Assembly: GCA_014305025.1 (NCBI GenBank)
Contig: JACRTY010000025.1
Location: 1 to 50,128 of the forward strand
DNA length: 50,128 nucleotides
Reading direction: 5' to 3'
Origin: Candidatus Nyctobacter psychrophilus
GTDB taxonomy: Bacteria; Vulcanimicrobiota; Vulcanimicrobiia; Vulcanimicrobiales; Vulcanimicrobiaceae
The notes below the pieces were generated by a model, which ran no database searches, was not told where the DNA came from, and saw nothing but the letters and a program-made list of their open reading frames with translations. Below are positions 39,878-49,181 of this stretch, in pieces. The first letter of the stretch is position 1. Each line of letters begins with the position of its first letter. The translations under genes were made by a program, and so were the position numbers.

Positions 39878-41785
39878 GTGATCCGACGCCGTTACGGCGA
39901 CGTCGAAGCGCCGCCCTACCGCGAGGGGCCAAGCGAGTTGAGGGTCATCGATCTCCACCAGGAAGTGGTGCCGTCCCGGTTTGAGCGTGTCGGGCGGCAG
40001 GCGCAGTCCAAACGCGCTCTTCCGGATTGCGTCGTCGTGCAAAAAACGGGCGAGCGACACGCTCGAAAGGCCGGTGACGGCGTAATGACGTTGGCCTCCG
40101 TCAATGCGCAGCGAGACCCGCGTAGCGGGCAGCCCGGTAACCATGTCGACGGCGTAACCGCGGACGACCGTCGCGCGATGCTCCGGTAGCACGATCGTCC
40201 CGGGTATGCTTTGGGATTGCCGACCTGCCGCCTGGATCGCGACGACCTTCGCAACGGTGTCGCGCCGTGCAGTCAGTGGGGAGGGCCGATAGAAGTCCGC
40301 GTGCATCGCCGCAAGTGCGCAGACCGATGCAACCAGCGAGTAGCAAGCCATCGTGCCGGCGGCGACGACTCTCACGATGCGACGCTCGGCCCGCCGTCCG
40401 ATGAGTTTCGGAATCTCGACGAGCACGATAAGGACAGCTGGGACGATGACCGGCAGCCAATAGCGGCCTTCCAATTCGAGTTCTCCGTTTGAAGCAGCTT
40501 GCGCCGCACACAGAATCAACGTTAGCGCAACGTAGATGTTTATTGCGACGCCTGCCGCCGTCAGACGGAGAGCCACCGCGGACGAACGGCTTTTCCAGAC
40601 GCGTGCAATCTTCGAGAGGCGTCGCAACTGCAGCGACGCGAACAGCACCACCGCGGCGAGGGACAGAACGGCAAGAACCTCGCGCAGCCATGGTAACGCG
40701 GCAGCCGGGAAGACCTGCCCCATCCGAAAGCCGAAATGAAACCAATAACCGGTAAATGCATTTCCGCCGGCGTATGCATCGAGTCCGTCGAAAAGCATCT
40801 GGAGCGCAAGCCTGCCGGCATGCTGGAAATCCATTTGCAAAAGTGCCGTTCCCAAGAACGATCCTGTAGCGCTAAGCCGCGTGACCGGTACGAATAGCAG
40901 TGAAGCCGTAAACGCCAAGAGCGGCAGCAGCGCGACCATTGCGACCGAAGCGACCGTTTTGGGGGTGAGCGGCCGGAGCGAAAGGCGCGTCAGCGCGAGC
41001 AATACGGCCGCTGCCCAGGCACACAGCGCATATTGATGTTTGGTCAAAAAGAGCGCTGCAAGGACGAAAGCCAGCACGACGGACCGGCGGCTGTCCGATG
41101 GATCGTCGCGCCAGCGCGAGACGTAATAAAGCGCGGCCGTAACCAAGAGCAGTGAAAGGTTATCGGGTTGCGCGTAGCCGGCAACCCAACTCGTCAAGGG
41201 AAAAGCGCCCACGGCTACGGTGGCAAGAAGTGTCGTCGATCTATCAAGCCGGCACTGGCGGAAGATGAGGGCTGCCAGAGTGAGCGTCGGAATGAGCAAG
41301 GCAACGTTGAATAAGCGTGCCGAAAGAAATACCACGCTGATGGAGTCGTGCGACAGTGCGCCGGCGACCGACATGATCAATGCCAAGACCGCGTAATATC
41401 CGATCGGATATCCAAACATAACGTAGGGCATCGACGTTCCGTCCGGTGGCACTCGATGTGAGGGCCGCGGTGCCGACGCGTCGACCCGGCGAAGAAAAGC
41501 GGTTCTCCCGTACCCCGCTGGTTCGATCGCCCACGGATTGTAACGCATCGTTCGATAGTGTGAGATCGATTCGAGGTAGCGAACCTGTGGTGTTACGTCC
41601 GTGCCTGCCGTTGCATGCTGCACGACGAAGGGGCGCCCCGCATCGTAGAGAGCAAAAGCATAGTCCAAATGTGCGAGTTCGTCAGGCTCTTCGAAGACCG
41701 GCACCCACAGGGCCCACAGCGTTGCAAGAAGGGCGGACATGGCGATGCCGGCGACGTGCAAAAGCCGGAAGGAGCGACGGCTCAC
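39863..41785 (-). CDS. large GT-C-like / DUF2142-type membrane protein
   Basis: About 640 residues with around 12 transmembrane helices. The first loop is VPVFEEPDELAHLDYAFALY, whose acidic ExPDE/D-x-H pattern is the donor site of DUF2142 and related GT-C proteins. Later features are GYAQPDNLSLLLVTAALYYV, FLTKHQYALCAWAAAVLLAL and a long periplasmic loop YAGGNAFTGYWFHFGFRMGQ. The C-terminal ~120 residues form a beta-rich soluble domain (VVRGYAVDMVTGLPATRVSL). It likely transfers or polymerises a sugar outside the membrane. GTG at 41785 puts the start just before helix 1. Confidence 0.75.
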   Translation of the reverse strand: MSRRSFRLLHVAGIAMSALLATLWALWVPVFEEPDELAHLDYAFALYDAGRPFVVQHATAGTDVTPQVRYLESISHYRTMRYNPWAIEPAGYGRTAFLRRVDASAPRPSHRVPPDGTSMPYVMFGYPIGYYAVLALIMSVAGALSHDSISVVFLSARLFNVALLIPTLTLAALIFRQCRLDRSTTLLATVAVGAFPLTSWVAGYAQPDNLSLLLVTAALYYVSRWRDDPSDSRRSVVLAFVLAALFLTKHQYALCAWAAAVLLALTRLSLRPLTPKTVASVAMVALLPLLAFTASLLFVPVTRLSATGSFLGTALLQMDFQHAGRLALQMLFDGLDAYAGGNAFTGYWFHFGFRMGQVFPAAALPWLREVLAVLSLAAVVLFASLQLRRLSKIARVWKSRSSAVALRLTAAGVAINIYVALTLILCAAQAASNGELELEGRYWLPVIVPAVLIVLVEIPKLIGRRAERRIVRVVAAGTMACYSLVASVCALAAMHADFYRPSPLTARRDTVAKVVAIQAAGRQSQSIPGTIVLPEHRATVVRGYAVDMVTGLPATRVSLRIDGGQRHYAVTGLSSVSLARFLHDDAIRKSAFGLRLPPDTLKPGRHHFLVEIDDPQLAWPLAVGRRFDVAVTASDHLSQR

Positions 41786-41852
41786 GTGGATCTTATCGGC
41801 TAGCCGATTGTCTGCTTGACCCCCGACGCTCGGCGGGAACCGGAAAAGGAAC

Positions 41853-42830
41853 TTACATTTTATAGCTGTGCAGGCCGCTGATCCAAATGTTAACGCCGAG
41901 ATAGCAGAACATGATGGAGGCAAAGCCGAGCACGGACAGCCACGATGACCGTACGCCGCGCCACGCATTGCGCGTGTGGAGGTGCATGTACAGAGCATAG
42001 ACGATCCAAGACGCCAACGCCGCCGTTTCCTTGGGGTCCCACTGCCAGTATGCACCCCAGGCTTCTTTGGCCCACCAAGCGCCCGTGATGATGCCGACCG
42101 TGAGCAGCGGGAGACCGACTGCGACGATGCGGTACGTCAGGATATCGAGTTTTGCCAGCGAGGGCAACGTCGCGAGCCACAGAGCGAGGGGATTCCCGGC
42201 GGCGACCGCAGCGGTGAACGCGGGCGAATTGCTGCCCGCGATACGGCGCGGCGGGACTGCAAGCGCCTGCATGCGCAGCACCCCCCCGCTTCCCGTCGCC
42301 GCGGCCACACCCCGCAACGTGACGGGGGCGTTCGCGCGGCGCTCGAGCGATTGCTCGGCGTAGTAGCGGATGAGATACAGCACCGCCGTAACGGCGGCGA
42401 CGAGAAAGGCGGCGTACGACGAGACGACGAGCGGGACGTGGACTTTAATCCAATACGACTGCAGCGCAGGGACGGCCGGCAAGTATCCTTCGTTCCATGT
42501 CAGCGCGTAGGCGAGCGACGTCGCTGCAGCGGCGCAGACGAAACCGCCGATGAACCAGAGATCGAATTTGAGGGCGAAGCTGATAAAAATCGCGACGCTC
42601 ATGGCGGCGAAGAGCGAGAGCGATCCGTACAAATTCGTGAGCGGCCAGATGTGGCTGTTCTGGTAACGGTACACGAGTTCGGCGAACTGTACCCCGCAGC
42701 CCAGGAACGCGAAGGGAATCCCGATCGTCTTCGTCACGCGATCGCGTGAGAGGAGATGGGTCAGGAAGGCGAGCGTGCCGACGATGTACGCGGAAATCGC
42801 GACGATGATCAGCAGCTGGTCGGTGGACAT
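41853..42830 (-). CDS. ccsB: cytochrome c biogenesis protein CcsB/CcsA (System II)
   Basis: 325 residues with about eight helices. The tryptophan-rich heme-handling WWD motif is WWAKEAWGAYWQWDPKE (252-268), with conserved histidines at ~131 (WIKVHVPLVV) and ~283-285 (MHLHTRN) as external heme ligands. It works with ResB to move heme across the membrane and join it to CxxCH apocytochromes. A Gly/Ala/Pro insertion (~165-205) separates the two halves. GAGGT precedes the ATG. ResB lies 1.2 kb upstream on the same strand but is separated by an inverted acyltransferase gene. Confidence 0.93.
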   Translation of the reverse strand: MSTDQLLIIVAISAYIVGTLAFLTHLLSRDRVTKTIGIPFAFLGCGVQFAELVYRYQNSHIWPLTNLYGSLSLFAAMSVAIFISFALKFDLWFIGGFVCAAAATSLAYALTWNEGYLPAVPALQSYWIKVHVPLVVSSYAAFLVAAVTAVLYLIRYYAEQSLERRANAPVTLRGVAAATGSGGVLRMQALAVPPRRIAGSNSPAFTAAVAAGNPLALWLATLPSLAKLDILTYRIVAVGLPLLTVGIITGAWWAKEAWGAYWQWDPKETAALASWIVYALYMHLHTRNAWRGVRSSWLSVLGFASIMFCYLGVNIWISGLHSYKM

Positions 42831-42970
42831 AACATACCTCGATGCGGGGGCTCGTTCTTACGAGTTTGTCGCGCTTTGCCCGACTTCCGCCGTGGAGAAC
42901 CCGTGTGCGCCCTTGGCCGTCGCCGGATCGCTGATGAAGCATCGCTGCGAAGCGACCGAAAGATCGGAAA

Positions 42971-44038
42971 GTGGAAAAAGCGGCCGAGGCGCACCTGGCT
43001 TACGTCGACGGGCTACGGGCCGTTGCCGTGTTGGCCGTGGTTGCTTGTCACAGCGGAGCTGCGTCGTTCGGCGCGGCGGCAGGCTGGCGCGTCTGCGGAG
43101 CACGCGGGGTCGACCTCTTCTTTGTAATTTCCGGGTTTTGCCTAGCCTACCCGACGCTCGCGAGGGTGCGGACGGGCGCAGCTGCGACGGTGCGCTTCCT
43201 ACCGTTTCTTCGCCGCCGCGTCGTTCGGCTGGCACCGTCGTACTACGTCGCCATTGTCCTGTTCGCGCTCCTGGGCATGACGAGCTTCGGATTTCCGACT
43301 GCGCCCGCCGGCCACGCCCTCGGCGAAGCCGCGCAATGGCGGGAAGTGTTGAGCGACCTCTCCTTCACGCCGAGCACGCAGTCGATCTACGACGCGACGT
43401 TCTGGACGCTCGGTCTGGAAATGCAGTGGTACGTTGTTTTCCCGTTGCTGATTGCGCTCTACGTCAGGTCACGGGCGCTGTTCGGCTTCATCGGCGTGGG
43501 CTGCTACCTCGCGTACATGGGGACGCATCTCGTTCCGCCCATCGTCGGCACGCTGCCGTGCTTCATGCTCGGCATGTTGGCAGCCGATGTGCAACGCGCA
43601 CGCGTACGGATCCCGACACTCCCTGCCTTGTTGGTTGTCGCGCTGCTCTTGGCCGCGGCAACCGCCGCGCAGTTGGCCCATCCGAGCGATGTCGATCACG
43701 GCGATCCGCTGTGGCACGCTGCGGTCTTCGCACTTGCGCTGGCCGCGGGAAGCGGGATGCTGCGCCGTGTCCTTAGCGCGCGTCCCTTCGTGGCCGTGGG
43801 GACGCGGTCGTACAGCATTTACTTAGTGCACGCGCCGGTGCTTGCGTTTCTCGGCCATGCCGGTTGCCCATGGCCGCTCGCGGCGTTGCTTGCCGTCGTG
43901 CTCGGCATGGGCTACTGGCTTATCGTCGAGAGGCCTCTGGTGACGAACCGGATGCGGGCACTTCTCGAAGGACTTCCGCAACGCTTAGACACTTACGTTT
44001 CAACCGCGCTCGTCCGCCGGCGCAGCTCCGTCGTATGA
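42971..44038 (+). CDS. acyltransferase 3 family protein (OafA-like)
   Basis: 355 residues, about ten transmembrane helices. Family hallmarks are YVDGLRAVAVLAVVACHSG near the start, with the catalytic His in ACHSG, GVDLFFVISGFCLAYP, RRRVVRLAPSYYVAIVLFAL, FWTLGLEMQWYVVFPLLIAL (E at ~153) and RSYSIYLVHAPVLAFLGH. These proteins O-acetylate surface polysaccharides or peptidoglycan. GTG at 42971 is used. It stands in reverse orientation between ccsB and resB and so looks inserted into that operon. Confidence 0.92.
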   Translation: MEKAAEAHLAYVDGLRAVAVLAVVACHSGAASFGAAAGWRVCGARGVDLFFVISGFCLAYPTLARVRTGAAATVRFLPFLRRRVVRLAPSYYVAIVLFALLGMTSFGFPTAPAGHALGEAAQWREVLSDLSFTPSTQSIYDATFWTLGLEMQWYVVFPLLIALYVRSRALFGFIGVGCYLAYMGTHLVPPIVGTLPCFMLGMLAADVQRARVRIPTLPALLVVALLLAAATAAQLAHPSDVDHGDPLWHAAVFALALAAGSGMLRRVLSARPFVAVGTRSYSIYLVHAPVLAFLGHAGCPWPLAALLAVVLGMGYWLIVERPLVTNRMRALLEGLPQRLDTYVSTALVRRRSSVV

Positions 44039-44070
44039 CTTGTGAGACCTGTCCGAAATACGAGCCTTCG

Positions 44071-45483
44071 CTACGCGGGCGAAGCGACGATCGGCGATCG
44101 GTACGTGGGCGTAGGCGTCGCCACTTCGAATTCGCGCACGAGCGCAGCGAATTGCTCTTCGTAGATTTCGTAGCCCTTGACCGTCGTTGCGGCGATGCCG
44201 ACGTGCCAGGCCGGCGCGGCGCCGTCGACGCGGACGTATACCCGCGCCGGCAGCAAGTAGAACGACATGCAGAGTCCCGCAAGCAGCACGAACGCGCCGC
44301 TCAGCACGAACGGTATGCCGGGATCGTGGCGGTACTGGATGCCGCTGTACAGGACGTAGCGGCCGACGTCGAGGCGGTATCCGTTCCCCAGCGCCAGGCC
44401 GCGCCCGAGCGGAACGAGGACGCTGCCGACGTCCTGATCGCCGTCGAAAAAGTTGAGCACGACGCCCGGATTGTGCGGCCGGGGGTCAGCGCCGATCGCG
44501 CCGTTTTTTCCAATCGTGCCGATGAAACGCGCGTACTGCACCGAGCGCGCGGTGTCGCCCAGCGCGAGCGACTGTCCTTCTTCGAGCGGTGCGGAGGTAG
44601 CGCCCGAGAGCGGCCGCCCGTTCTTGGTCAGCAGCAGCGGCACGGCGAATCCGTACGACGCCTGATAGTAGTTCGTGCCGCCGACGTCGAGCGGATGGTT
44701 GACGCGCAGGACGCGATGTTCGCTCGGTCCATTCTTGGGCGTGACCTCGAGCGTCGAGACATAATCGAGCGGTTGATAGACGATTCCGCTGCGCGTGCGA
44801 ATCGGCTCGATGCGGTACGCGAACCGGTCCAGTTTGAGCATCGTGCCGTTCTCCGGTATCGTGACCGCATTGCCGGAAACGATCGTCGTCTGCCCGCTGT
44901 AGCCGAACGCCCAATAGAGCAGCGTTCCGAAGGCGATGATCACGAAACCGACGTGCGCCACCAAGACGCCGCGCCGCGCCCAATTGTGTTTGTCCGCGAA
45001 GGCCCATTCCGTTCCACCGAACTCACGCTTGCGCACCTGCCAGCCGCGCGCCGTGAAGAAATCTTCGACTCGCGCGCGCACGTCGCTCTCGTCGCCGGCG
45101 ACGACGATCCCCGCACTGAGCGGAAGGGCCTCGAGTTTCACCGGACGCAGCGGCGGAAGCCGCTTCGGAATCACACGCCAAAATGTGGCCAAGGTCATGC
45201 ACGCCAGAATTAAACCGATGATGGCGAGATACGCGGCCGAGTGGTAGATGTTGTCGAGGTGCAGCCGCAACACCAAGCGTGCGAGCGGCGGCGCATAGTT
45301 TCCCTGATAGAACGTCGCTTCTTTGCCCTGATCGACGACGACGCCGATCAAGGTCATCACGCCCCACACGGCGAGCAACGACATGCCGAACCAGAAGTCC
45401 GATAGACGCGACAGCAGCGCGTCGCCCCACGCTCGCATCGTCGGCACGCGCTCGGATCGACCGCCGATTTCTCCCAGCGCCAT
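44071..45483 (-). CDS. resB: cytochrome c biogenesis protein ResB/Ccs1 (System II)
   Basis: 470 residues. Three N-terminal helices (LSDFWFGMSLLAVWGVMTLI, HSAAYLAIIGLILACMTLAT, VLVAHVGFVIIAFGTLLYWA) are followed by a large extracytoplasmic domain with NHPLDVGGTNYYQASYGFAV (family motif VNxPLxxxGxxxYQxxY) and a fourth helix IPFVLSGAFVLLAGLCMSFY. ResB holds apocytochrome and works with CcsB. TAGGA precedes ATG 45483. tatC lies 10 bases upstream on the same strand, so tatA-tatC-resB are one unit. Confidence 0.93.
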   Translation of the reverse strand: MALGEIGGRSERVPTMRAWGDALLSRLSDFWFGMSLLAVWGVMTLIGVVVDQGKEATFYQGNYAPPLARLVLRLHLDNIYHSAAYLAIIGLILACMTLATFWRVIPKRLPPLRPVKLEALPLSAGIVVAGDESDVRARVEDFFTARGWQVRKREFGGTEWAFADKHNWARRGVLVAHVGFVIIAFGTLLYWAFGYSGQTTIVSGNAVTIPENGTMLKLDRFAYRIEPIRTRSGIVYQPLDYVSTLEVTPKNGPSEHRVLRVNHPLDVGGTNYYQASYGFAVPLLLTKNGRPLSGATSAPLEEGQSLALGDTARSVQYARFIGTIGKNGAIGADPRPHNPGVVLNFFDGDQDVGSVLVPLGRGLALGNGYRLDVGRYVLYSGIQYRHDPGIPFVLSGAFVLLAGLCMSFYLLPARVYVRVDGAAPAWHVGIAATTVKGYEIYEEQFAALVREFEVATPTPTYRSPIVASPA

Positions 45484-45493
45484 CGTTCCTACC

Positions 45494-46264
45494 TTACGCG
45501 GCGCTGGGTTCGCGATGCCACGACTTCTCGAGCAACAGGATGATCCAGATGCTCGCCTCGTAGAGGACGTACATCGGTCCGGCAATCAACAGCATCGTGA
45601 TCGGCGATGCGTCTGGCGCCGCCAGTCCGCCGAGCAGCAGAATGCCCATGCCGGCATAGCGCCGGTATTTACGCAGCAGCGGAACGTTGACGAGCCCGAT
45701 GCGCGCGAGCGCCACCATGATCATCGGCGTCTGAAAGACCAGCGCGAACGCGAGGAACGTCAGCAAGATGAGGTTGAGCGTCGATTCGACGCCGAAGGTC
45801 TCATCGGCAACGCGGGTCGTGATGCCGAGCAGCGCCGTCAGCACGCGATGGATGATGAAGAAGTGGCAGAACGCGATGCCGGCGGCCGCTAAAAAGATCG
45901 ACGGCGCCGTATAGCCGTAGACGATGCGGCGGGTCTTGGGATGAAAGGCCGGCACGATGAACATCCAGAGTTGATAGACGAGCACCGGCAGGCCGAGCAC
46001 GACCGCGCCGTATAGCGAGAAGCGGAACTCGGTGAAGATGACATCGGTCGGCGCAAAGGCGTGCAGCGTGATCTGCGTACCGAGATACTCGTTTTTGAGC
46101 CACGTGATCGCGAACTGCGACGGCCAAAACAGAAAGACGGCGAGCATGCCCACCGTGCCGAGCGCGATCATCAGGCGGCCACGCAGCTCCCGCAGGTGCT
46201 CCGTGAACGGCATCTCTTTTTGATCCCACTCGGGCTGCGCGAGCGGGGGGCGTTCCGCGAGCAA
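45494..46264 (-). CDS. tatC: Sec-independent protein translocase TatC
   Basis: 256 residues with six helices. The signature is MPFTEHLRELRGRLMIALGT (18-37), which contains the twin-arginine signal-peptide binding Glu and Arg residues, followed by DVIFTEFRFSLYGAVVLGLP, YQLWMFIVPAFHPKTRRIVY and FALVFQTPMIMVALARIGLV. TatC recognises RR-signal peptides, such as that on the Rieske protein in this window. It is between tatA and resB. Confidence 0.95.
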   Translation of the reverse strand: MLAERPPLAQPEWDQKEMPFTEHLRELRGRLMIALGTVGMLAVFLFWPSQFAITWLKNEYLGTQITLHAFAPTDVIFTEFRFSLYGAVVLGLPVLVYQLWMFIVPAFHPKTRRIVYGYTAPSIFLAAAGIAFCHFFIIHRVLTALLGITTRVADETFGVESTLNLILLTFLAFALVFQTPMIMVALARIGLVNVPLLRKYRRYAGMGILLLGGLAAPDASPITMLLIAGPMYVLYEASIWIILLLEKSWHREPSAA

Positions 46265-46282
46265 GGCTGCTACGAACGCAGT

Positions 46283-46570
46283 CTAATCGCGCGGCAACGG
46301 CGGCTCCGACGGAACCGAGGTCGAGCCCATGACGACGCCGTTGGCGTTGGGCGCTTCGCGCACCATGGCCGTTTCCGTTGCGGCGGCTTCGGCTCGCGCT
46401 CGCGCTTCTGCGTGCGCGCGCTCCGCCGCGACGTCAGCCTCGGCTTGCCCGACCATAAACTCTTTCTTGGCCTGTCCGAAGCCGCGCGCGAGTTTCGGCA
46501 CGCGGTCGGCCCCGAACAACAGCACCGCTGCGCCGACGAGAATCGCGATCTCCATTGGATTTCCGAACAT
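46283..46570 (-). CDS. tatA: Tat translocase TatA/TatB-type subunit
   Basis: 95 residues: a single helix MEIAILVGAAVLLFGADRVP, a hinge with the conserved FG and P, the amphipathic helix KLARGFGQAKKEFMVGQAEA and an Ala/Glu-rich charged tail. The length and unusual tail do not allow a firm choice between TatA and TatB; only one such gene is present here. It starts the tatA-tatC-resB unit. Confidence 0.9.
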   Translation of the reverse strand: MFGNPMEIAILVGAAVLLFGADRVPKLARGFGQAKKEFMVGQAEADVAAERAHAEARARAEAAATETAMVREAPNANGVVMGSTSVPSEPPLPRD

Positions 46571-46627
46571 TGAACATTCCCTTCGTCGGAGGCGCGAACC
46601 GCAGGGCCCGCCTCCGTTGGCAAAATA

Positions 46628-47632
46628 CTACCGCGCGCGAGCCGCGCTTTCCCGGACCAGTGCTTCGGCTAAGGCGACGAGTTCGGCGCGCGCCGGCGCA
46701 TTCCCGAGCCGAGCGAGCGAGGCATTGGCGCGCTCGATATGCCCGGCGATTGCTTCGCGCGTCCGAACCAACCCGCCGTGAGCCGTGATGCCGCCGATGA
46801 GCGCGCTCACATCGCCCGGCCGAACGGACGAGGGCTCATGGTAGAAACGCGCGACGAGGTTGCGAAAATCCGCATCGCCCCCGGCGAGCGCGAAAATTAA
46901 CGGGATCGTCATCTTGCGTTCGATCAGATCGTTGCCCGCGGGCTTGCCCAGTTCCGATTCGCTGGCGGTCAGGTCGAGCAGGTCGTCGAGCATCTGAAAC
47001 GCGATGCCGTACGCCAGCCCGAAGCCGCGCAGCGCCGCGGCCCGCAGCGGCGACGCGCCCGCGACGAGCGCGCCGCATTCGGCCGAGGCGGCAAACAAGG
47101 TCGCCGTCTTTTTCACCGCGATCTCGACGTACGCGGCGAGCGGTAAGTCCAGGCGTCCGACGGCCCGGTTCTGCAGCACCTCGCCGTCGGTGATGTCGGC
47201 CAACGTCGAGGCGAGAATGTGGGGAATCGGGTGTTCGTACGTCGCCGTGACGTTTTTGAAGATCCACGCGAACAGGTAGTCGCCCGCCAAAACGCTGACC
47301 CGGTTGCCGTAGTCGACCGCGGTCGCATTGACCCCGCGCCGCACGTCGGCGCGGTCGACGATGTCGTCGTGAATCAGCGTGCCGACATGAATCAGTTCCA
47401 TGTAGGCCGCCAGGGGCAGGTGCCGGGATGGATCGCCGCCGCTGGTTTGCGCGGCGAGCAGGAGGAGGCGCGGGCGTAAACGTTTGCCGCCGGCGGCGAG
47501 CATGCGGCGCACCGCCTCGGTGATCACGGGGTTGTCGGTGGAGAACGACGACGCAAAAAAGTCTTCGACGAGCGCCGAGAGATCGTGCAGCGTGCCGGAG
47601 GCCGCCGCGCCCTGGTTCGGGCGGCCGATCAT
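46628..47632 (-). CDS. long-chain polyprenyl diphosphate synthase (quinone side chain)
   Basis: 334 residues of the trans-isoprenyl diphosphate synthase family. The first aspartate-rich motif is HDDIVDRADVRRG (88-100), the second is QMLDDLLDLTA (~213-223). Other marks are GGKRLRPRLLLLAAQ at the N-terminus, SVLAGDYLFAWIF and the chain-length region before DDIVD (AAYMELIHVGTLI, small residues, consistent with a long product). Its ATG overlaps the menG/ubiE stop by four bases, so it very likely makes the quinone tail. Product length (C35-C50) cannot be read reliably. Confidence 0.92.
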   Translation of the reverse strand: MIGRPNQGAAASGTLHDLSALVEDFFASSFSTDNPVITEAVRRMLAAGGKRLRPRLLLLAAQTSGGDPSRHLPLAAYMELIHVGTLIHDDIVDRADVRRGVNATAVDYGNRVSVLAGDYLFAWIFKNVTATYEHPIPHILASTLADITDGEVLQNRAVGRLDLPLAAYVEIAVKKTATLFAASAECGALVAGASPLRAAALRGFGLAYGIAFQMLDDLLDLTASESELGKPAGNDLIERKMTIPLIFALAGGDADFRNLVARFYHEPSSVRPGDVSALIGGITAHGGLVRTREAIAGHIERANASLARLGNAPARAELVALAEALVRESAARAR

Positions 47633-48324
47633 GCGGTGCCGACGTGGACGGCGATAGCGCCGCCGCCGAGCCGTTCATAACCAACGTCGCCGAAACCGGC
47701 CGCAGCGAACCGTTTGGCCAACTCCGCCGCGTCGGGATAGTTGGTCAGCGACTGCGGCAGGTAACGGTACGCGCGGCGCGAGCCGCCGGCGATTCCGCCG
47801 ATCAGCGGCACGAGGCCGTAAAAGTACAGATCGAAGAGACGCTTGAAAAGCGGGTTCGGGGCTTTGGAGACGTCGAGATTCACGAAGCGCGCGCCCGGCT
47901 TGAGCACGCGACGGATTTCTCGCAAGGTGCTGATGATGTCGACCACGTTGCGCATCGAGAAGCCCATGACGGCCCCGTCGAGCGAAGCATCGTCGAAGGG
48001 CAGCGCCATCACGTCGGCTGAGGCGAACCTCACCGATCCGAGGCCTCCCTTACGCGCGGCGCGGGAGCGTGCCCGGTCAAGCATCGGTTCGCAGAAGTCC
48101 ACGCCGACGACGTCCAAGGTGGGGTCGGCGCGCGTCAGGTGAAACGACAGGTCCCCCGTTCCGCAGCAGGCGTCGAGCACGCGCCCTCCACGAGGAGGCG
48201 CGAGCAGCGCCACGGCGCGACGCCGCCAGCGCTCGTCGACGCCGCCCGTGAGCAGGCGGTTGGTCGCATCGTAGCGCGGAGCAATCGATGCGAACATCTC
48301 CCGAACGTACAGCGATTTTTCCAT
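47629..48324 (-). CDS. menG/ubiE: demethylmenaquinone / 2-polyprenyl-benzoquinol methyltransferase
   Basis: 231 residues, the standard length. The N-terminal YVREMFASIAPRYDATNRLL, motif I VLDACCGTGDLSFHLT, DVVGVDFCEPMLDRARSRA, RFASADVMALPFDDASLDG, the signature MGFSMRNVVDIISTLREI and the C-terminal GLVPLIGGIAGGSRRAYRYL are all typical. It methylates the quinone ring. It begins at ATG 48324 (longer frames add a non-family leader) and is coupled to the polyprenyl synthase gene. Whether the quinone is ubiquinone or menaquinone cannot be decided from this gene alone. Confidence 0.93.
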   Translation of the reverse strand: MEKSLYVREMFASIAPRYDATNRLLTGGVDERWRRRAVALLAPPRGGRVLDACCGTGDLSFHLTRADPTLDVVGVDFCEPMLDRARSRAARKGGLGSVRFASADVMALPFDDASLDGAVMGFSMRNVVDIISTLREIRRVLKPGARFVNLDVSKAPNPLFKRLFDLYFYGLVPLIGGIAGGSRRAYRYLPQSLTNYPDAAELAKRFAAAGFGDVGYERLGGGAIAVHVGTA

Positions 48325-48402
48325 GCGTGTATTCGTATCGTTCCCGAGCGCCGGTCCTCGGCCATCCCGCCGTTGTTCCAAGTCCTTTCCCAATCGTCTG
48401 CG

Positions 48403-49167
48403 TTAGGCTCCGAAGAGTGCGCAAGCGGTGGCGTCGGTGCGGGCCGTGACTTGGTGCAAGGAGGTCTCCAACAGCGCGGCGAGCCGCGTCGCCGTGGCCG
48501 CAACGAAGCTCGGTTCGTTGCGCCGTCCGCGGTGGGGGACGGGTGCAAGGTACGGCGCGTCGGTCTCCAGCACCAACGCTTCGAGTCCGACCGCGGCCAC
48601 CGCCGCGCGCAACGGTTCGGCGTTCTTGAAGGTCAGAACCCCGCCGATTCCGAGCATGAAACCAAACTCCCCGGTCAAGCGGCGTGCCTGCTCGGCGTCT
48701 CCCGTGAAGCAATGCACGACCGCGCGCAGCCCCCGTCCCTCGCGCTGCACGACGTCGATGAAGTCGGGGAAGGCGTCGCGTTGATGGAAGACCGCGGGCA
48801 AGCCGCGTTCGCGCGCGTAGCGCATCTGCGCGATGAGCACCCGTTCTTGCGCGTCCCGCGGGCTATGCGCGTAGTAGTAGTCCAGTCCCATCTCGCCGAC
48901 CGCGCGCGGGCCATGCTTGCTGCCCGCCACGATGCCGTCGAGTGCGGCGGCGATGTCGTCCGGCGCGTCCTTTGCCTCATGTGGATGGATGCCGACCGCG
49001 TACTCGAGCCCATAGGCCGCGGCGCTCTCGCGCGCCCGCGCGCTGTCCGCAACGTCGGTTCCGATCGTCATGATGCGCGTCACGCCCGCGTCGCGGGCGC
49101 GCTGCAACACGACCTCCCGGTCTTCGTCGAACGCCGCAGCGTGGACGTGAGCGTGGGTGTCGAACAT
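48403..49167 (-). CDS. tatD: TatD family metal-dependent DNase
   Basis: 254 residues of the TIM-barrel hydrolase type. Metal ligands are in FDTHAHVHAAAFDED (HxH), VGEMGLDYYY (Glu), VFHQRDA, VVHCFTGDAEQARRL and LVLETDAPYLAPVPHRGRRN (Asp). TatD proteins are 3'-5' nucleases linked to DNA repair; despite the name they are not needed for Tat export. It precedes menG/ubiE on the same strand and starts only 14 bases from the divergent TonB-like gene. Confidence 0.93.
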   Translation of the reverse strand: MFDTHAHVHAAAFDEDREVVLQRARDAGVTRIMTIGTDVADSARARESAAAYGLEYAVGIHPHEAKDAPDDIAAALDGIVAGSKHGPRAVGEMGLDYYYAHSPRDAQERVLIAQMRYARERGLPAVFHQRDAFPDFIDVVQREGRGLRAVVHCFTGDAEQARRLTGEFGFMLGIGGVLTFKNAEPLRAAVAAVGLEALVLETDAPYLAPVPHRGRRNEPSFVAATATRLAALLETSLHQVTARTDATACALFGA

Positions 49168-49181
49168 GCCGCCAGCCTACC

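Noticed and set aside
44066..44084. Hairpin cttcgc/gcgaag over the resB stop between convergent genes
   Set aside because: Only six base pairs without a T run; too weak to call a terminator in DNA of this composition.
43864..45213. A 449-codon plus-strand frame opposite resB
   Set aside because: ResB has its membrane helices and family motif; the plus frame is Arg/Glu-rich without any domain.
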